Shown here: positions 39,172-48,770 of the stretch, piece by piece | Position numbering within the stretch: position 1 is the first letter of the stretch | Layout: every line of letters starts with the position of its first letter | NCBI GenBank assembly: GCA_039516895.1 | Contig: CP154437.1 | Location: 682,001 to 746,000, forward strand | Length of the DNA stretch: 64,000 bases | DNA from: Campylobacter coli | GTDB lineage: Bacteria > Campylobacterota > Campylobacteria > Campylobacterales > Campylobacteraceae | Reading direction: 5' to 3' | The notes under the pieces: generated by a model | Databases searched by the model: none | The model's input: only the letters and a program-made list of their open reading frames with translations | Told to the model about the DNA's origin: nothing | Made by a program: the position numbers and the translations under genes

Positions 39172-39819
39172 ATGAAAAAAAAATTCTTTCTATGTATTTT
39201 ATTGGGGATTTTATTCAGTGCTTGCAGTACAAAAAATGATGAAGGATTGTATAATTTAAGTGCAAGCGAATGGTATAAACAGATTATTAAAGATTTACAA
39301 GATAAAGATTTAGAAAAGGCTGACGATCATTATAATGGTATGGCGAGCGAGCATATAGCAGATCCGCTTTTGGAGACAACTCAAATTATCTTAGCGCAAG
39401 CGCATATGGATGAAGAAGAATATCAATTAGCAGAGTTTTATTTGGATGAGTATAATAAAAAATTTGGAAATTCACGCAATGCAGATTATATTCGTTATCT
39501 TAAAATCAAAGCCAAATTTGATGCCTTTGCTGTGCCAAATCGCAATCAAGCTTTAATGCTTGAAAGCCAAAAAGAAATAGATAGTTTTTTAAATGATTAT
39601 CCCTATACAGAATATGAGCCTTTGGTGCAAACTATGTTGACTAAATTTAATTTAGCAGTATTTTATTTAAATGATACAATACGCGATTTATATGAGCGTA
39701 CAGGACATACTCAAAGTGCTGAAATTTACCAAGGAAGACTGCAAGAAAGTGAGTTTTATCATCAAAGCATTATTAAGCCAGAGCTTCCTTGGTATAGAAG
39801 CATATTTGAAAAATTTTAG
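39172..39819 (+). CDS. bamD: Outer-membrane assembly lipoprotein BamD
   Basis: BamD is the essential lipoprotein of the BAM complex. The 215-aa protein has a lipoprotein signal (LGILFSACS) and helical TPR-like repeats beginning with ASEWYKQIIKDLQDKDLEKA and later DEEEYQLAEFYLDEYNKKFG. Length and repeats match the family. It is followed by lon after 15 bases. Confidence 0.9.
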   Translation: MKKKFFLCILLGILFSACSTKNDEGLYNLSASEWYKQIIKDLQDKDLEKADDHYNGMASEHIADPLLETTQIILAQAHMDEEEYQLAEFYLDEYNKKFGNSRNADYIRYLKIKAKFDAFAVPNRNQALMLESQKEIDSFLNDYPYTEYEPLVQTMLTKFNLAVFYLNDTIRDLYERTGHTQSAEIYQGRLQESEFYHQSIIKPELPWYRSIFEKF

Positions 39820-39834
39820 ATTTAAGGGAAACTG

Positions 39835-42210
39835 ATGCAAATTGAAGAAATGCAAAATTATCCAAGTGATTTACCTATTTTAGTAGAGGATGAATTATTT
39901 TTATATCCATTTATGATTACTCCAATTTTTATTAGCGATTCTGCAAATATGAAAGCTTTGGATTTGGCAATTAAAAACGATTCAATGCTTTTTGTAGCTC
40001 CTTCAAAGCTTGAAAACGGAAGATCTTTTGATGAAATTTATGATTGTGGAGTGGTTGGGACGATTATGAGAAAAGTTCCTTTACCTGATGGTAGAGTAAA
40101 AATACTTTTTCAAGGTTATGCTAAGGCTAGGATTGTAAAAGCGCTTTCAAGCAAGCCTTTAGAAGCTAAAATAGAGCTAATTAAAGAAGAGTTTTTAGAA
40201 GGTGCAAAAAAAGAAGCCTTACTAGATGTTTTAAAAGAAAAAGTTAGAGTTTTGGCAAATGTCAGTCATTATTTTTCGCCTGATTTACTTCGAACTATAG
40301 ATGAGGGTTTAGATGCTTCTAGAATTTGTGATTTGATTTTAAATACTATTCGCATTAAAAAGCAAGAAGCTTATCAATTTTTCATTTTAACTAATTTGGA
40401 AGAAAAGCTTTTAAAATTGATAGACTTGATAGCTCAAGAGATAGAAGCAAATAAAATCCAAAAAGAAATCAAAAACAAGGTTCATTCTCGTATTGATAAA
40501 GTTAATAAAGAATATTTTTTAAAAGAGCAACTTAGACAAATTCAAAAAGAATTGGGTAGTGATAATCAAAAAGAAGATGAGCTTAGAGATTATTATAAAA
40601 AATTAGAAAGCAAAAAGAAATTTATGCACGAGGATGCTTATAAGGAAATCAAAAAGCAAATCGAAAAATTTGAACGTATTCATCAGGATAATTCTGAAGC
40701 TTCTATGATACAAACTTATATTGAAACCGCTTTAGATGTACCTTTTGAAAAAATAGCAAAGAAAAAACTTGATATTAAAGAAGTGGCTAAGCAGTTAAAT
40801 CATGATCACTATGCGCTTAATAAACCAAAAGAACGTATTGAAGAGTATTTTGCTGTGCGTGAGCTTTTGGAAAAGCGCGGTATAGCGGATAAAGATGGAG
40901 CTAAGGTTATACTTTGTCTTTATGGACCTCCAGGAGTTGGAAAAACTTCATTAGCCAATTCCGTTGCTAAGGCATTAAAAAGAGAACTTATTCGTATAGC
41001 TTTAGGAGGACTGGAAGATGTTAATGAGTTACGCGGACACCGCCGTACTTATATAGGTGCGATGCCAGGGCGTATTACCCAAGGCTTAATTGAAGCAAAA
41101 CAAATAAATCCCGTAGTTGTGCTTGATGAAATTGATAAGTTAAACAGAAGCTTTAGAGGTGATCCTAGTGCGGTTCTTTTAGAAATTTTAGATCCTGAAC
41201 AAAATTCTAAATTTAGAGATTATTATTTAAATTTTAATCTTGATTTGAGTAAGGTGATTTTTATAGCAACGGCTAATGATATAAGCAATATACCTGCTCC
41301 TTTAAGGGATAGGATGGAATTTATAGAGCTAAGCTCTTATACTCCAAATGAAAAATTTCATATTACTAAAAAATATTTAATTCCTGATGAGCTTAAAAAA
41401 CATGGATTAAAATCTAGTGAATTAGATATCAATGATGAAACTATAGAGCTTATCATAAGCGAATATACTAGAGAATCTGGGGTAAGAAATTTACGCAGAA
41501 AAATAGCTGAGCTTTGCCGTAAAAGTGCTAAAAAATTACTTTTAGAAAATATCAAAAAAGTAAGCATTAATGTTAAAAATTTAAATGAATTTTTAGATAA
41601 AAAAGTTTTTGAGATAGAAAAGCATGATGGAGAAAACCGCGTAGGGCAAGTTAATGGACTAGCATGGACTAGTGTAGGGGGAGATGTTTTAAAGGTTGAA
41701 GCGATTAAGATTAAAGGTAAGGGAGAGTTAACTCTTACCGGAAGCTTGGGTGATGTGATGAAAGAGTCTGCTAGAATTGCTTTTAGCGTGATTAAGGTTT
41801 TAATTGATGAAGGAAAAATTAAAATTCCTAAAAAGATGATTATTGATCCTAAGAATAATGTTTATGATAGTTATAATTTGCATATCCATGTACCTGATGG
41901 TGCAACTCCAAAAGATGGTCCAAGTGCTGGAATTACGATGAGTACGGCTATTGCTTCAGTTTTTAGCGATAAAAAGGTTCGTTCTGATGTGGCTATGACT
42001 GGAGAGATAGATTTAGCGGGCAATGTATTGCCTATAGGAGGGCTTAAAGAAAAGCTTATTGCAGCATATAAGGCTGATATTAAAATAGCTTTAATTCCAA
42101 AGAAAAATTATGAAAGAGATCTAAAAGATATTCCTGATGAGGTTAAAGATAATATGAAAATCATCGGAGTTGCAGATTTTGGTGAGGTTTTAAAATACGC
42201 TTTGGTTTAA
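39835..42210 (+). CDS. lon: ATP-dependent protease Lon
   Basis: The 791-aa protease has the N-terminal LON substrate domain, a coiled region, the AAA+ module with [13 protein letters not shown] and VVLDEIDKL, and the serine protease domain with DGPSAGITM carrying the catalytic serine and the later [10 protein letters not shown] lysine. It degrades misfolded and regulatory proteins in the cytoplasm. Confidence 0.97.
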   Translation: MQIEEMQNYPSDLPILVEDELFLYPFMITPIFISDSANMKALDLAIKNDSMLFVAPSKLENGRSFDEIYDCGVVGTIMRKVPLPDGRVKILFQGYAKARIVKALSSKPLEAKIELIKEEFLEGAKKEALLDVLKEKVRVLANVSHYFSPDLLRTIDEGLDASRICDLILNTIRIKKQEAYQFFILTNLEEKLLKLIDLIAQEIEANKIQKEIKNKVHSRIDKVNKEYFLKEQLRQIQKELGSDNQKEDELRDYYKKLESKKKFMHEDAYKEIKKQIEKFERIHQDNSEASMIQTYIETALDVPFEKIAKKKLDIKEVAKQLNHDHYALNKPKERIEEYFAVRELLEKRGIADKDGAKVILCLYGPPGVGKTSLANSVAKALKRELIRIALGGLEDVNELRGHRRTYIGAMPGRITQGLIEAKQINPVVVLDEIDKLNRSFRGDPSAVLLEILDPEQNSKFRDYYLNFNLDLSKVIFIATANDISNIPAPLRDRMEFIELSSYTPNEKFHITKKYLIPDELKKHGLKSSELDINDETIELIISEYTRESGVRNLRRKIAELCRKSAKKLLLENIKKVSINVKNLNEFLDKKVFEIEKHDGENRVGQVNGLAWTSVGGDVLKVEAIKIKGKGELTLTGSLGDVMKESARIAFSVIKVLIDEGKIKIPKKMIIDPKNNVYDSYNLHIHVPDGATPKDGPSAGITMSTAIASVFSDKKVRSDVAMTGEIDLAGNVLPIGGLKEKLIAAYKADIKIALIPKKNYERDLKDIPDEVKDNMKIIGVADFGEVLKYALV

Positions 42211-42229
42211 AATCCAAAGCAAAGAAGAA

Positions 42230-42257
42230 AAGGCAAAATATTGATTTTGCCTTTTTT
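42230..42257. terminator. Bidirectional terminator between lon and rpsR
   Basis: A perfect ten-base-pair stem (AAGGCAAAAT with ATTTTGCCTT, loop ATTG) is followed by T residues on the plus strand and by a T-rich stretch on the minus strand. It serves two convergent operons. Confidence 0.85.
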
Positions 42258-42261
42258 ATGT

Positions 42262-42522
42262 TTATAGTCCTTCGAAAGGATTGTTTACAACTTCTTTTCT
42301 ATCTACTATATAAGGAATAAGAGCTACATGTCTAGCGCGTTTAATAGCAACTTCTACCATTTCTTGGTATTTTTTGCTTGTTCCTGTTAAACGGCGAGGC
42401 ATAATTTTAAATCTTTCTGATAAAGCATGTTTTAACATAGCTGTATCTTTATAATCAATAAATTCAACTTTTGCTTCTGTGTATTTGCAATATTTGCGAG
42501 AGTATTTTCTTTTTTCTGCCAT
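42262..42522 (-). CDS. rpsR: 30S ribosomal protein S18
   Basis: The 86-aa protein has the S18 core [18 protein letters not shown] and [15 protein letters not shown]. It is the last gene of the rpsF-ssb-rpsR operon. Confidence 0.97.
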   Translation of the reverse strand: MAEKRKYSRKYCKYTEAKVEFIDYKDTAMLKHALSERFKIMPRRLTGTSKKYQEMVEVAIKRARHVALIPYIVDRKEVVNNPFEGL

Positions 42523-42532
42523 AGTTTATCCT

Positions 42533-43081
42533 TTAAAATGGTAAATCGGTGTCGTCGCTATCATAAGCATCAACATCAATTTCTTTAATTTTTTCTTGGT
42601 TTTGGTTAGGGTTTTGTGTTTTTGTTTGCACTTGTTGTGGAGCTTTTTTAAAATTATTTTCACTCATATAAGGATCATAACTTTGGTTTTCGTAATTTGA
42701 ATAATTATTATTGGCTCCATAATTATTCCCACCATTGTTAAAATTTCCACCTTGTTGAGGATTGCTTCCTAGCATTTCCATGTTTTCAACTTGAACGCTG
42801 TGTTTAGAGCGCATTTGCCCATTTTGATCATTCCATTGTTCAAATCTTAAACGCCCTTCTATAAGAACTTTAGAACCCTTAGAAAGATATTGATTTGCCA
42901 CTTCAGCAGTACGACCATAAAAGCTAATATCGATAAAACAAGTTTCTTCTCGTCTTTCTCCATTTGTGGTAAATCTTCTTGTTACTGCAATAGCTGAAGC
43001 TCCAATGGCGTTTCCATTTTGGCCATAACGCATTTCTATATCGCGTGTTAGATTACCTACCAAAACAACTTTATTAAACAT
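42533..43081 (-). CDS. ssb: Single-stranded DNA-binding protein
   Basis: The 182-aa protein has the OB-fold (MFNKVVLVGNLTRDIEMRY, FIDISFYGRTAEVANQYL), a Gly/Asn-rich linker and the acidic tail DTDLPF that binds partner proteins. It lies between rpsF and rpsR. Confidence 0.96.
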   Translation of the reverse strand: MFNKVVLVGNLTRDIEMRYGQNGNAIGASAIAVTRRFTTNGERREETCFIDISFYGRTAEVANQYLSKGSKVLIEGRLRFEQWNDQNGQMRSKHSVQVENMEMLGSNPQQGGNFNNGGNNYGANNNYSNYENQSYDPYMSENNFKKAPQQVQTKTQNPNQNQEKIKEIDVDAYDSDDTDLPF

Positions 43082-43089
43082 TTTTTTCC

Positions 43090-43467
43090 TTATTGAATTT
43101 CAGGCGCGTCTAAAGGTTTTATCTCTTTTTTAGACTGTTTGATGCCGTGGCTTAGTTTTTCCCAAGCTGCAATTTCTTTTTTATTTTCATATTTTACAAT
43201 TAAAAATCTTATTACTTCTTCTGTAATTCTTAAAATTCTTTCAAGCTCTGCAATTAAATTTGTAGGAGCTTTGAAATAAATTACAAAATAAGTTCCTCTT
43301 TCGTATTTTTTGATTTTATACGCTAATTTTCTAGTGCCCATTGGAACAACTGTTTCAATTTCTGCACCATTTTTTACAAGGACTTCTTTTACGAATTCCA
43401 ACTTTGCATTCACTTCCTCTTCGGTAAGTGTTGGTTTTAAAATAAATAAAACCTCATAATGTTTCAT
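43090..43467 (-). CDS. rpsF: 30S ribosomal protein S6
   Basis: The 125-aa protein has [36 protein letters not shown] and a variable charged C-terminus. A leader of about 75 bases with a hairpin precedes it. In many bacteria S6/S18 regulate this operon through the leader; whether that applies here is unproven. Confidence 0.96.
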   Translation of the reverse strand: MKHYEVLFILKPTLTEEEVNAKLEFVKEVLVKNGAEIETVVPMGTRKLAYKIKKYERGTYFVIYFKAPTNLIAELERILRITEEVIRFLIVKYENKKEIAAWEKLSHGIKQSKKEIKPLDAPEIQ

Positions 43468-43489
43468 ATATTCTCCTTTTGGATGTTAA

Positions 43490-43508
43490 GCCTATGTGTT
43501 TCACAGGC
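43490..43508 (-). promoter_or_regulatory. Hairpin in the rpsF leader
   Basis: The minus-strand leader can form a seven-pair stem (GCCTGTG with CACATAGGC outer bases, one G-U pair) about 25 bases before the rpsF start. The position fits a ribosomal-protein autoregulatory element, but I cannot confirm the known S6:S18 motif by eye. Confidence 0.35.
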
Positions 43509-43543
43509 AAGGATTTTGCAAAGTTTTTACAATGCAAGATTTA

Positions 43544-43549
43544 ATTATA
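43544..43549 (-). promoter_or_regulatory. Candidate -10 box for rpsF
   Basis: A perfect TATAAT on the minus strand about 77 bases before rpsF. The remaining 43550-43749 stretch to the next gene holds only A/T-rich sequence and the ribosome site of the transporter gene. Confidence 0.6.
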
Positions 43550-43749
43550 CCAAAATATACTTAATCTTTACTTTTCGGGTATTAATGGAAAATGTTTAAT
43601 TTGGCTTTTATAGATAATTACTGATTGTTACTTAATTACAACATATTAAAAGAAATTTAATATTTATATGCTTGCTTATTTTAATTTTATGTTATTATTT
43701 ACATTGATGGTACCTAAGTCTAGATAATTAAAATGCGGGAGGATACTTT

Positions 43750-45021
43750 ATGCAAAATACAAAACCTATACGATGGTTTACTTTTATTGTTTTAGTGATT
43801 GGCGGAGGAACGGTTTTTAAACTTTCTTCCTTAAAAGATGCTTTTTATGTGCCTATGCAAGAATTTATGAATCTTAGCAATACTCAAATTGGACTTGCGC
43901 TTTCGGTGTACGGGATAGTTCAGACTGTGGGAAATTTTGCATCTATTTATATAGCGGATAGATTTTCTAAAAAAATTCTCATTCCTTTTTCCTTGATTTG
44001 TGTCGGTTTGGTTGGGATTTATATTTCTACCTTTCCTTCATTTTATGGAATTTTAATTGCTTGGGGCTTGCTTTCTTTGTTCGGAGAAGTAGTGTATTGG
44101 CCTGTGCTTTTAAAAGCTATTCGTTTGCTTGGAGACTCTACTCAACAAGGAAGACTTTTTGGATTCTTAGAGGCGGGGCGCGGGGTTGTAGATACTGTAG
44201 TCGCTTTTAGCGCTTTAGGGATTTTTTTACTTTTGGGTTCTGGAGCAGGTGGACTAAAGGCTGCTATACTTTTCTATAGTACTTGTGTAATTATCGCGGG
44301 TATATTAGCTTATTTTCTACTTGAAGATGATAAGATTAATACAAAAGATGAGCAAGGACATGAAATCAGTAAAAATAAAGCCGCTTGGAATGGGGTTATG
44401 AAAGCTGTTAAAACTCCTGAAATTTGGGTTGTTTCTTTGACAATTTTTACTATTTATTCGGTGTATTGTGGGCTTACATATTTTATACCTTTTTTAAAAG
44501 ATATTTATGGTATGCCAGTAGCTTTGGTAGGTGCTTATGGTATTATCAATCAATATACTTTAAAATTAGTTGGAGGACCAATTGGTGGTTACTTGGCAGA
44601 TAAGACTTTCCGTTCTTCTACAAGATACTTGCGTTTTGCTCTTATTTTAGCTGCGATTGCAATTTTAATTTTTATTTTTATGCCACATGAAAAGTTAAAT
44701 ATTTATTTTGGAATGAGTTTAACTTTAGGTTTTGCAGCTATTGTTTTTACTATGCGTGCTACATTTTTTGCTCCCGTAGATGAGATTAAAATGCCAAGAG
44801 AGATTAGTGGTGCTGCGATGAGTATAGCTTGTATATTTGGATATTCTCCACAGCTTTTTTGTTTTGCACTTTATGGTTTTATTATTGATCAATTTAAAGG
44901 TTTATTGGGCTATCAAATTGTTTTTGCTTTAATGGGATTTTTTGCAATTTGCGGAGTGGTTATAACAACTATCTTGCTTAGAATGATAGCTAAGAAAAAA
45001 ACATTACAAGAGGTAGCGTGA
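43750..45021 (+). CDS. YihN-like major facilitator superfamily transporter
   Basis: The 423-aa protein has 12 predicted membrane helices. It matches E. coli YihN closely as I remember it: GGTVFKLSSLKDAFYVPMQE near the N-terminus, QQGRLFGFLEAGRGVVDTVV, VALVGAYGIINQYTLK and LVGGPIGGYLADK. YihN is an orphan MFS carrier next to yihM at the edge of the E. coli sulfoquinovose locus, and its substrate is not known to me. A strong GGGAGGA ribosome site precedes the start. The stop overlaps the next gene as TGATG. Transported compound unknown; a sugar or sugar acid is plausible from the partner gene. Confidence 0.8.
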   Translation: MQNTKPIRWFTFIVLVIGGGTVFKLSSLKDAFYVPMQEFMNLSNTQIGLALSVYGIVQTVGNFASIYIADRFSKKILIPFSLICVGLVGIYISTFPSFYGILIAWGLLSLFGEVVYWPVLLKAIRLLGDSTQQGRLFGFLEAGRGVVDTVVAFSALGIFLLLGSGAGGLKAAILFYSTCVIIAGILAYFLLEDDKINTKDEQGHEISKNKAAWNGVMKAVKTPEIWVVSLTIFTIYSVYCGLTYFIPFLKDIYGMPVALVGAYGIINQYTLKLVGGPIGGYLADKTFRSSTRYLRFALILAAIAILIFIFMPHEKLNIYFGMSLTLGFAAIVFTMRATFFAPVDEIKMPREISGAAMSIACIFGYSPQLFCFALYGFIIDQFKGLLGYQIVFALMGFFAICGVVITTILLRMIAKKKTLQEVA

Positions 45022-46022
45022 TGAAAATTGGTTTAGAAACAGAAAGTATGCACCTTTGGTTTCAAAATGGCAGAATGGATATATTCTCTTATATCGATTT
45101 TGCTCAGGAGCTAGGTTGCGATGGTGTTATTATAAACATAATTAAAGATTTTGGATTGGATGAGGAGTGGGGTTGCTTAGGAAGCAATGATAAAAGCCAT
45201 ATTGAAAAAATTAAAGAAAAATTAGACGCGTATGGGATGTATTGCGAGATTGATTCTAAGGGTTTTGATAAGAATAAATTTGAACAAATTGCCAAGGTGG
45301 CTCAGTCTTTGGAAGCTAAAATTATTCGTTCTTATGTACCTTTGACAGATAAAAATAAAAAGGTTGAAAATGCTAGTGATGGAGCCTATGATGATTCTAA
45401 AATCACGACTAAATTTGATAAAAGTGAATTTTTAAGTGCAGTAGATGAAATCAAGGCTTTAATTCCGCTTTTGGAAGAGTATGATTTAAAGCTTGCTATT
45501 GAAAATCATGAATATCAAACTTCTGATGATTTGCTTGAATTGTTAAATTTGATTAATCATCCTAGAATAGGATTTTTATATGATTTTGGAAATTCAATGA
45601 TGGCTTATGAAGAGCCTAATAAAGCTTGTGAAAATATGGCTAAACATACTTTTAGTACACATTGTAAAGATCATATCGTATTTGTAGAGGATGGTGTTGA
45701 GTATGTATGTGGCGTGCCTTTGGGTGAAGGAAATTTGGATATTAAGGCTTGTGTGGAAATTTTAAAACAAGCTGGACTAGATCGCATCAATGTAGAACAA
45801 TGCTATCCTTACTGTGCCACTTTTAAGAGAGAAAAGGGTGCAGGTGGGATTAAAGAGCTAGGCAAAGGAGCTTTCAAGATAGAAAAGCCTTTATTTGATG
45901 ACTTAAAAGCAATGCAGTATTATTATCCTCAAGAAGTTTCTAAAGAACATCTAGAAAGACTTTTAATTTTACAAAAAGAGGGTTGCGAAAGAAGTGTGAA
46001 ATATCTAAAGAGTATTATATAA
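45021..46022 (+). CDS. Xylose-isomerase-like TIM-barrel sugar isomerase/epimerase (YihM-like)
   Basis: The 333-aa product (ATG at 45021 after AGAGGT) follows the AP endonuclease 2/xylose-isomerase-like fold: GLETESMHLWF, IRSYVPL, LAIENHEYQTSDDL, FLYDFGNSMM, HCKDHIVF and INVEQCYPYC. These supply metal-ligand glutamates, aspartate and histidines typical of sugar (phosphate) isomerases and epimerases. It is coupled to the transporter. E. coli yihM encodes a protein of this kind beside yihN, which makes a matched import-and-convert pair likely. The substrate is unknown. Confidence 0.75.
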   Translation: MKIGLETESMHLWFQNGRMDIFSYIDFAQELGCDGVIINIIKDFGLDEEWGCLGSNDKSHIEKIKEKLDAYGMYCEIDSKGFDKNKFEQIAKVAQSLEAKIIRSYVPLTDKNKKVENASDGAYDDSKITTKFDKSEFLSAVDEIKALIPLLEEYDLKLAIENHEYQTSDDLLELLNLINHPRIGFLYDFGNSMMAYEEPNKACENMAKHTFSTHCKDHIVFVEDGVEYVCGVPLGEGNLDIKACVEILKQAGLDRINVEQCYPYCATFKREKGAGGIKELGKGAFKIEKPLFDDLKAMQYYYPQEVSKEHLERLLILQKEGCERSVKYLKSII

Positions 46023-46377
46023 ACAAGCTTTGATCTAAAGCTTGTTTAATTTCTTCAAGCATAGCAAAGCGTTTTTTGTACTCCGAACGCTTGCTGCTTG
46101 GAATTTCTTCAAGATTTTTTCGCTTGTGAGAAAGTTCATAATATAAATGATTATTGATCTTGACAAGCTTTCCCTATTTTCTAGCCAAATTTTTTGATAA
46201 TCAAACAAAATAGCCCTTATCCTCTCCTTTTTGAGAGCGGATTTGATTTTTTTCATAGACTCCAAATGTAGCATCGAGTTTTAAAGATGCGCAAAGCATT
46301 TTGATACATTCTATAAGTAGAGCAATGAGGCGTAAGTTATGGTAGTTTTTAGTATAGAAAAGATTAAATAGATTCAT
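46015..46377 (-). pseudogene. Broken 120-codon ORF downstream of rseP with two in-frame stops
   Basis: An ATG overlapping the rseP stop as ATGA opens a frame of 120 codons to a TAA at 46015-46017. It reads MNLFNLFYTKNYHNL and a hydrophobic N-terminus, meets stops at codons 59 and 68, and continues as charged helix (HKRKNLEEIPSSKRSEYKKR) to the end. The coupling geometry and continuous frame indicate a once-functional gene. I do not recognise the family; a small hypothetical protein occurs at this place in NCTC 11168 from memory. Its end overlaps the isomerase terminator, so arrival of that module may have followed or caused its decay. Confidence 0.65.
46021..46047 (+). terminator. Terminator of the transporter/isomerase pair
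   Basis: A perfect 11-base-pair stem (AAACAAGCTTT with AAAGCTTGTTT, five-base loop) starts at the isomerase stop codon and is followed by AATTTCTT. On the other strand it overlaps the 3' end of the neighbouring pseudogene. Confidence 0.7.
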
Positions 46378-47477
46378 TGCATCACTCTTATGATATCATT
46401 AAATGTTGCAAAAATCATCAAGCTTAAAAGTAAAGCCATTCCTCCATAGCTAAGGTATTCAAAAGCTCTTGGTGGAACTTTGCGTCTAAAAATCATTTCA
46501 TAAAGATTAAAAAGTATATGTCCTCCATCTAACATAGGAATAGGCAAGAGATTTAAAATTCCTAAATTAATAGAGATTAAAGCGGTGATAAATAGCAATA
46601 TAACCAAACTTTTTTCAGCTGCTTTTGAGGTAAGTTCAGTCATAGTGATGATACCACCTAAATTTTTAGCCTCTACTTCACCACTTATGAGTTTAATGAT
46701 ACCTTTTACTATAAGAGTAGAAGCTTTCATGCTCTCATCTAAAGCATAATTTATACTTTGCATGCCTTGATGATAGATTATAACGGTGCTTCCACTAGGG
46801 CTTACCCCAAGCTGAGCTTTTGGAATGATTTGTCCAAAATCATTATAAGCTTGCCCTAATTTTGTAGTGATGATAAATTCTAAATTCTCTCCTTTTCTAT
46901 CGATAAGAATTTTTAAAGGTTCAAGTCTTAGATGATCAGAAATTTCATCAAAACTTTGAATTTTTATACCATTTATAGCAAGTATAGTATCGTTATTTTC
47001 AAGTCCTGCTAAAGCTGCGGCTGAATTAGGTGCGATATTTCCTATTTGTGGACTTAGTTTTTGTATGCCTAAATTTCCTATGGCTATGTAAAGTAAAAAG
47101 GCTAGGAAAAGATTAAAAAAAGGTCCTGCAAAAAGAATATAAATTTTTTTTATAGGGCTTAAAATACTATAGCTATCCTGATCTTGATTTTCTAAGCCAG
47201 GTTGCATATCATCTTGTCCTTTAAGTTTAACATAGCCACCTAATGGTAAAGCACTCAAGCGATATTTGGTGCCTTTAAATTCACGTTCAAGCAAACTTTG
47301 TCCAAAACCTATGCTAAAAACTTCTACTTTAACACCCAAGGATTTTGCCGCTAAAAAATGTCCTAGTTCATGAAAGAAAATCAAAAAAGAAATAACTAAA
47401 ATGGTTGCTAAAAATTCTATGGAGTAAAATTTAAAACCAAGAATTAAAATCAAAGCTAAAAAAAATAAAGATTTCAT
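46374..47477 (-). CDS. rseP: RseP-type intramembrane site-2 metalloprotease
   Basis: The 367-aa protein has the zinc motif FFHELGHFLAAK in the first membrane segments, a PDZ domain (about residues 115-200, with LGIQKLSP...LAGLENNDTILAING) and the second active-site motif NLLPIPMLDGGHILFN. It cleaves membrane-embedded substrates such as anti-sigma factors or signal-peptide remnants. It overlaps pgsA by four bases. Confidence 0.92.
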   Translation of the reverse strand: MKSLFFLALILILGFKFYSIEFLATILVISFLIFFHELGHFLAAKSLGVKVEVFSIGFGQSLLEREFKGTKYRLSALPLGGYVKLKGQDDMQPGLENQDQDSYSILSPIKKIYILFAGPFFNLFLAFLLYIAIGNLGIQKLSPQIGNIAPNSAAALAGLENNDTILAINGIKIQSFDEISDHLRLEPLKILIDRKGENLEFIITTKLGQAYNDFGQIIPKAQLGVSPSGSTVIIYHQGMQSINYALDESMKASTLIVKGIIKLISGEVEAKNLGGIITMTELTSKAAEKSLVILLFITALISINLGILNLLPIPMLDGGHILFNLYEMIFRRKVPPRAFEYLSYGGMALLLSLMIFATFNDIIRVMQ

Positions 47478-48010
47478 TGTAATTTTCCCTTGCTTTGTTT
47501 AATATAGCTAAAAATATATTCAAATCCCGAGTAAAGCGTAAGAAATAAAGCAATATAAAGTAAAATATCCCCTCCTATCCATTCCATGGTTAAAAATCCT
47601 ATGGCTATCATTTGAAAAGTTGTTTTTAATTTTCCAGTAAAAGAGGCATTTACATTTAAATTTTCACTTACCATAACCACGCGAAAACCCGTGATGAAAA
47701 ATTCACGCACCAAGATAAGATAAACAATCCATTCATTAGCTTTTCCCGATAGAAGAAGCCCTAAAAAAGCTGCTAGGGTTAACATTTTATCCGCTAAAGG
47801 ATCTAAAATTCCACCAAGCTTTGTGGTTTGTTGTAAAGTTCTAGCTATAAAGCCGTCAAAAAAATCACTCAAGGCTGCTAAAGCAAAAGTCAAAGCAGCA
47901 AAATAATTAATCCAACTTTGATGTATATTATCAAATTTATAACTCAATAAAAAAAAGAGCAAGGGTGCTAAAATCATCCTTAAAACAGCTAAAGTATTAG
48001 GTATATTCAT
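47474..48010 (-). CDS. pgsA: CDP-diacylglycerol-glycerol-3-phosphate phosphatidyltransferase
   Basis: PgsA makes phosphatidylglycerol phosphate. The 178-aa membrane protein has the CDP-alcohol signature DFFDGFIARTLQQTTKLGGILDPLADK with all conserved Asp, Gly and Arg residues. Together with pssA at the window start it represents the two branches of phospholipid synthesis. Confidence 0.95.
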   Translation of the reverse strand: MNIPNTLAVLRMILAPLLFFLLSYKFDNIHQSWINYFAALTFALAALSDFFDGFIARTLQQTTKLGGILDPLADKMLTLAAFLGLLLSGKANEWIVYLILVREFFITGFRVVMVSENLNVNASFTGKLKTTFQMIAIGFLTMEWIGGDILLYIALFLTLYSGFEYIFSYIKQSKGKLQ

Positions 48011-48135
48011 AAAAAACCTTATTTTAGATTAAGATAAAACTAATTAGATGAAATTGTATAAAATTTAGGCAAAGCTTTAGTAAAAAAATATTTAAATTTA
48101 TATTTTTTTGAAATATAATGTAAAAAATATAAACA

Positions 48136-48155
48136 CCTTGCTCAAAAGAGCAGGG
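48136..48155 (-). terminator. Terminator of the rdxA operon
   Basis: An eight-pair stem (CCCTGCTC with GAGCAAGG, one G-T pair, loop TTTT) on the minus strand, followed by a T-rich stretch, seven bases after the rdxA stop. Confidence 0.65.
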
Positions 48156-48161
48156 TAAAAA

Positions 48162-48770
48162 TCAAAGAAATTGAACTATCTTATCAAAATCAAAGCGATT
48201 TTTTTGTGGAATTTTTTCATCATTGGAATACCCTAAAGCTATCACTAAGGTAGATTTTTCTTTTTTGGTATCAAGTAAGAGATAAGAATCGAGTTTTTCT
48301 TTATCAAAACCGCCTATAGTACAACTTGCTATATTTAAAGCATTGGCACCATAAAGTATACTAGCAAGTGCTATGTGAGCTTGTTCTCTTGCATAGGATA
48401 TTTTTTGCTCTTGACTAAGGGATTGTAAAAAAGGCATATAAGTGTCTAGGCGTTTTTGAATTTCTGCTTCACTCATATCTCTTTTTCTAAGTTTGTCTTC
48501 AAAATAATCTAAAAAATCAAGCCTTGAAACAATGATGATTAATGCCGCACAATCTTTCACATGTTGTTGTTGGTTGCAAATTTGAGCCAACTCTTCTTTT
48601 TTCTTGTCATCTTGCACCACTAAAAATCTCCAAGGTTCAAGCCCTAAAGAACTAGGGCTTAATCTTGCTATCTCTAAGATAGTATCCAAATCTTCTTTTT
48701 TAAGTTTTTCATTTTTAAAATTTCTACAAGAATATCTTGTGCTAAAAATTTCAAGTTCTGTTTTCATCAC
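48162..48770 (-). CDS. rdxA: RdxA-type oxygen-insensitive NADPH nitroreductase
   Basis: The 202-aa flavoprotein has the nitroreductase FMN motif TRYSCRNFKNE, PSSLGLEPWRFLVVQ and ASCTIGGFDKEKL. In H. pylori the RdxA homologue activates metronidazole. The gene is intact here, which is compatible with, but does not prove, drug susceptibility. The start can be the first or second Met. It overlaps a second nitroreductase gene by four bases. Confidence 0.85.
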   Translation of the reverse strand: MMKTELEIFSTRYSCRNFKNEKLKKEDLDTILEIARLSPSSLGLEPWRFLVVQDDKKKEELAQICNQQQHVKDCAALIIIVSRLDFLDYFEDKLRKRDMSEAEIQKRLDTYMPFLQSLSQEQKISYAREQAHIALASILYGANALNIASCTIGGFDKEKLDSYLLLDTKKEKSTLVIALGYSNDEKIPQKNRFDFDKIVQFL

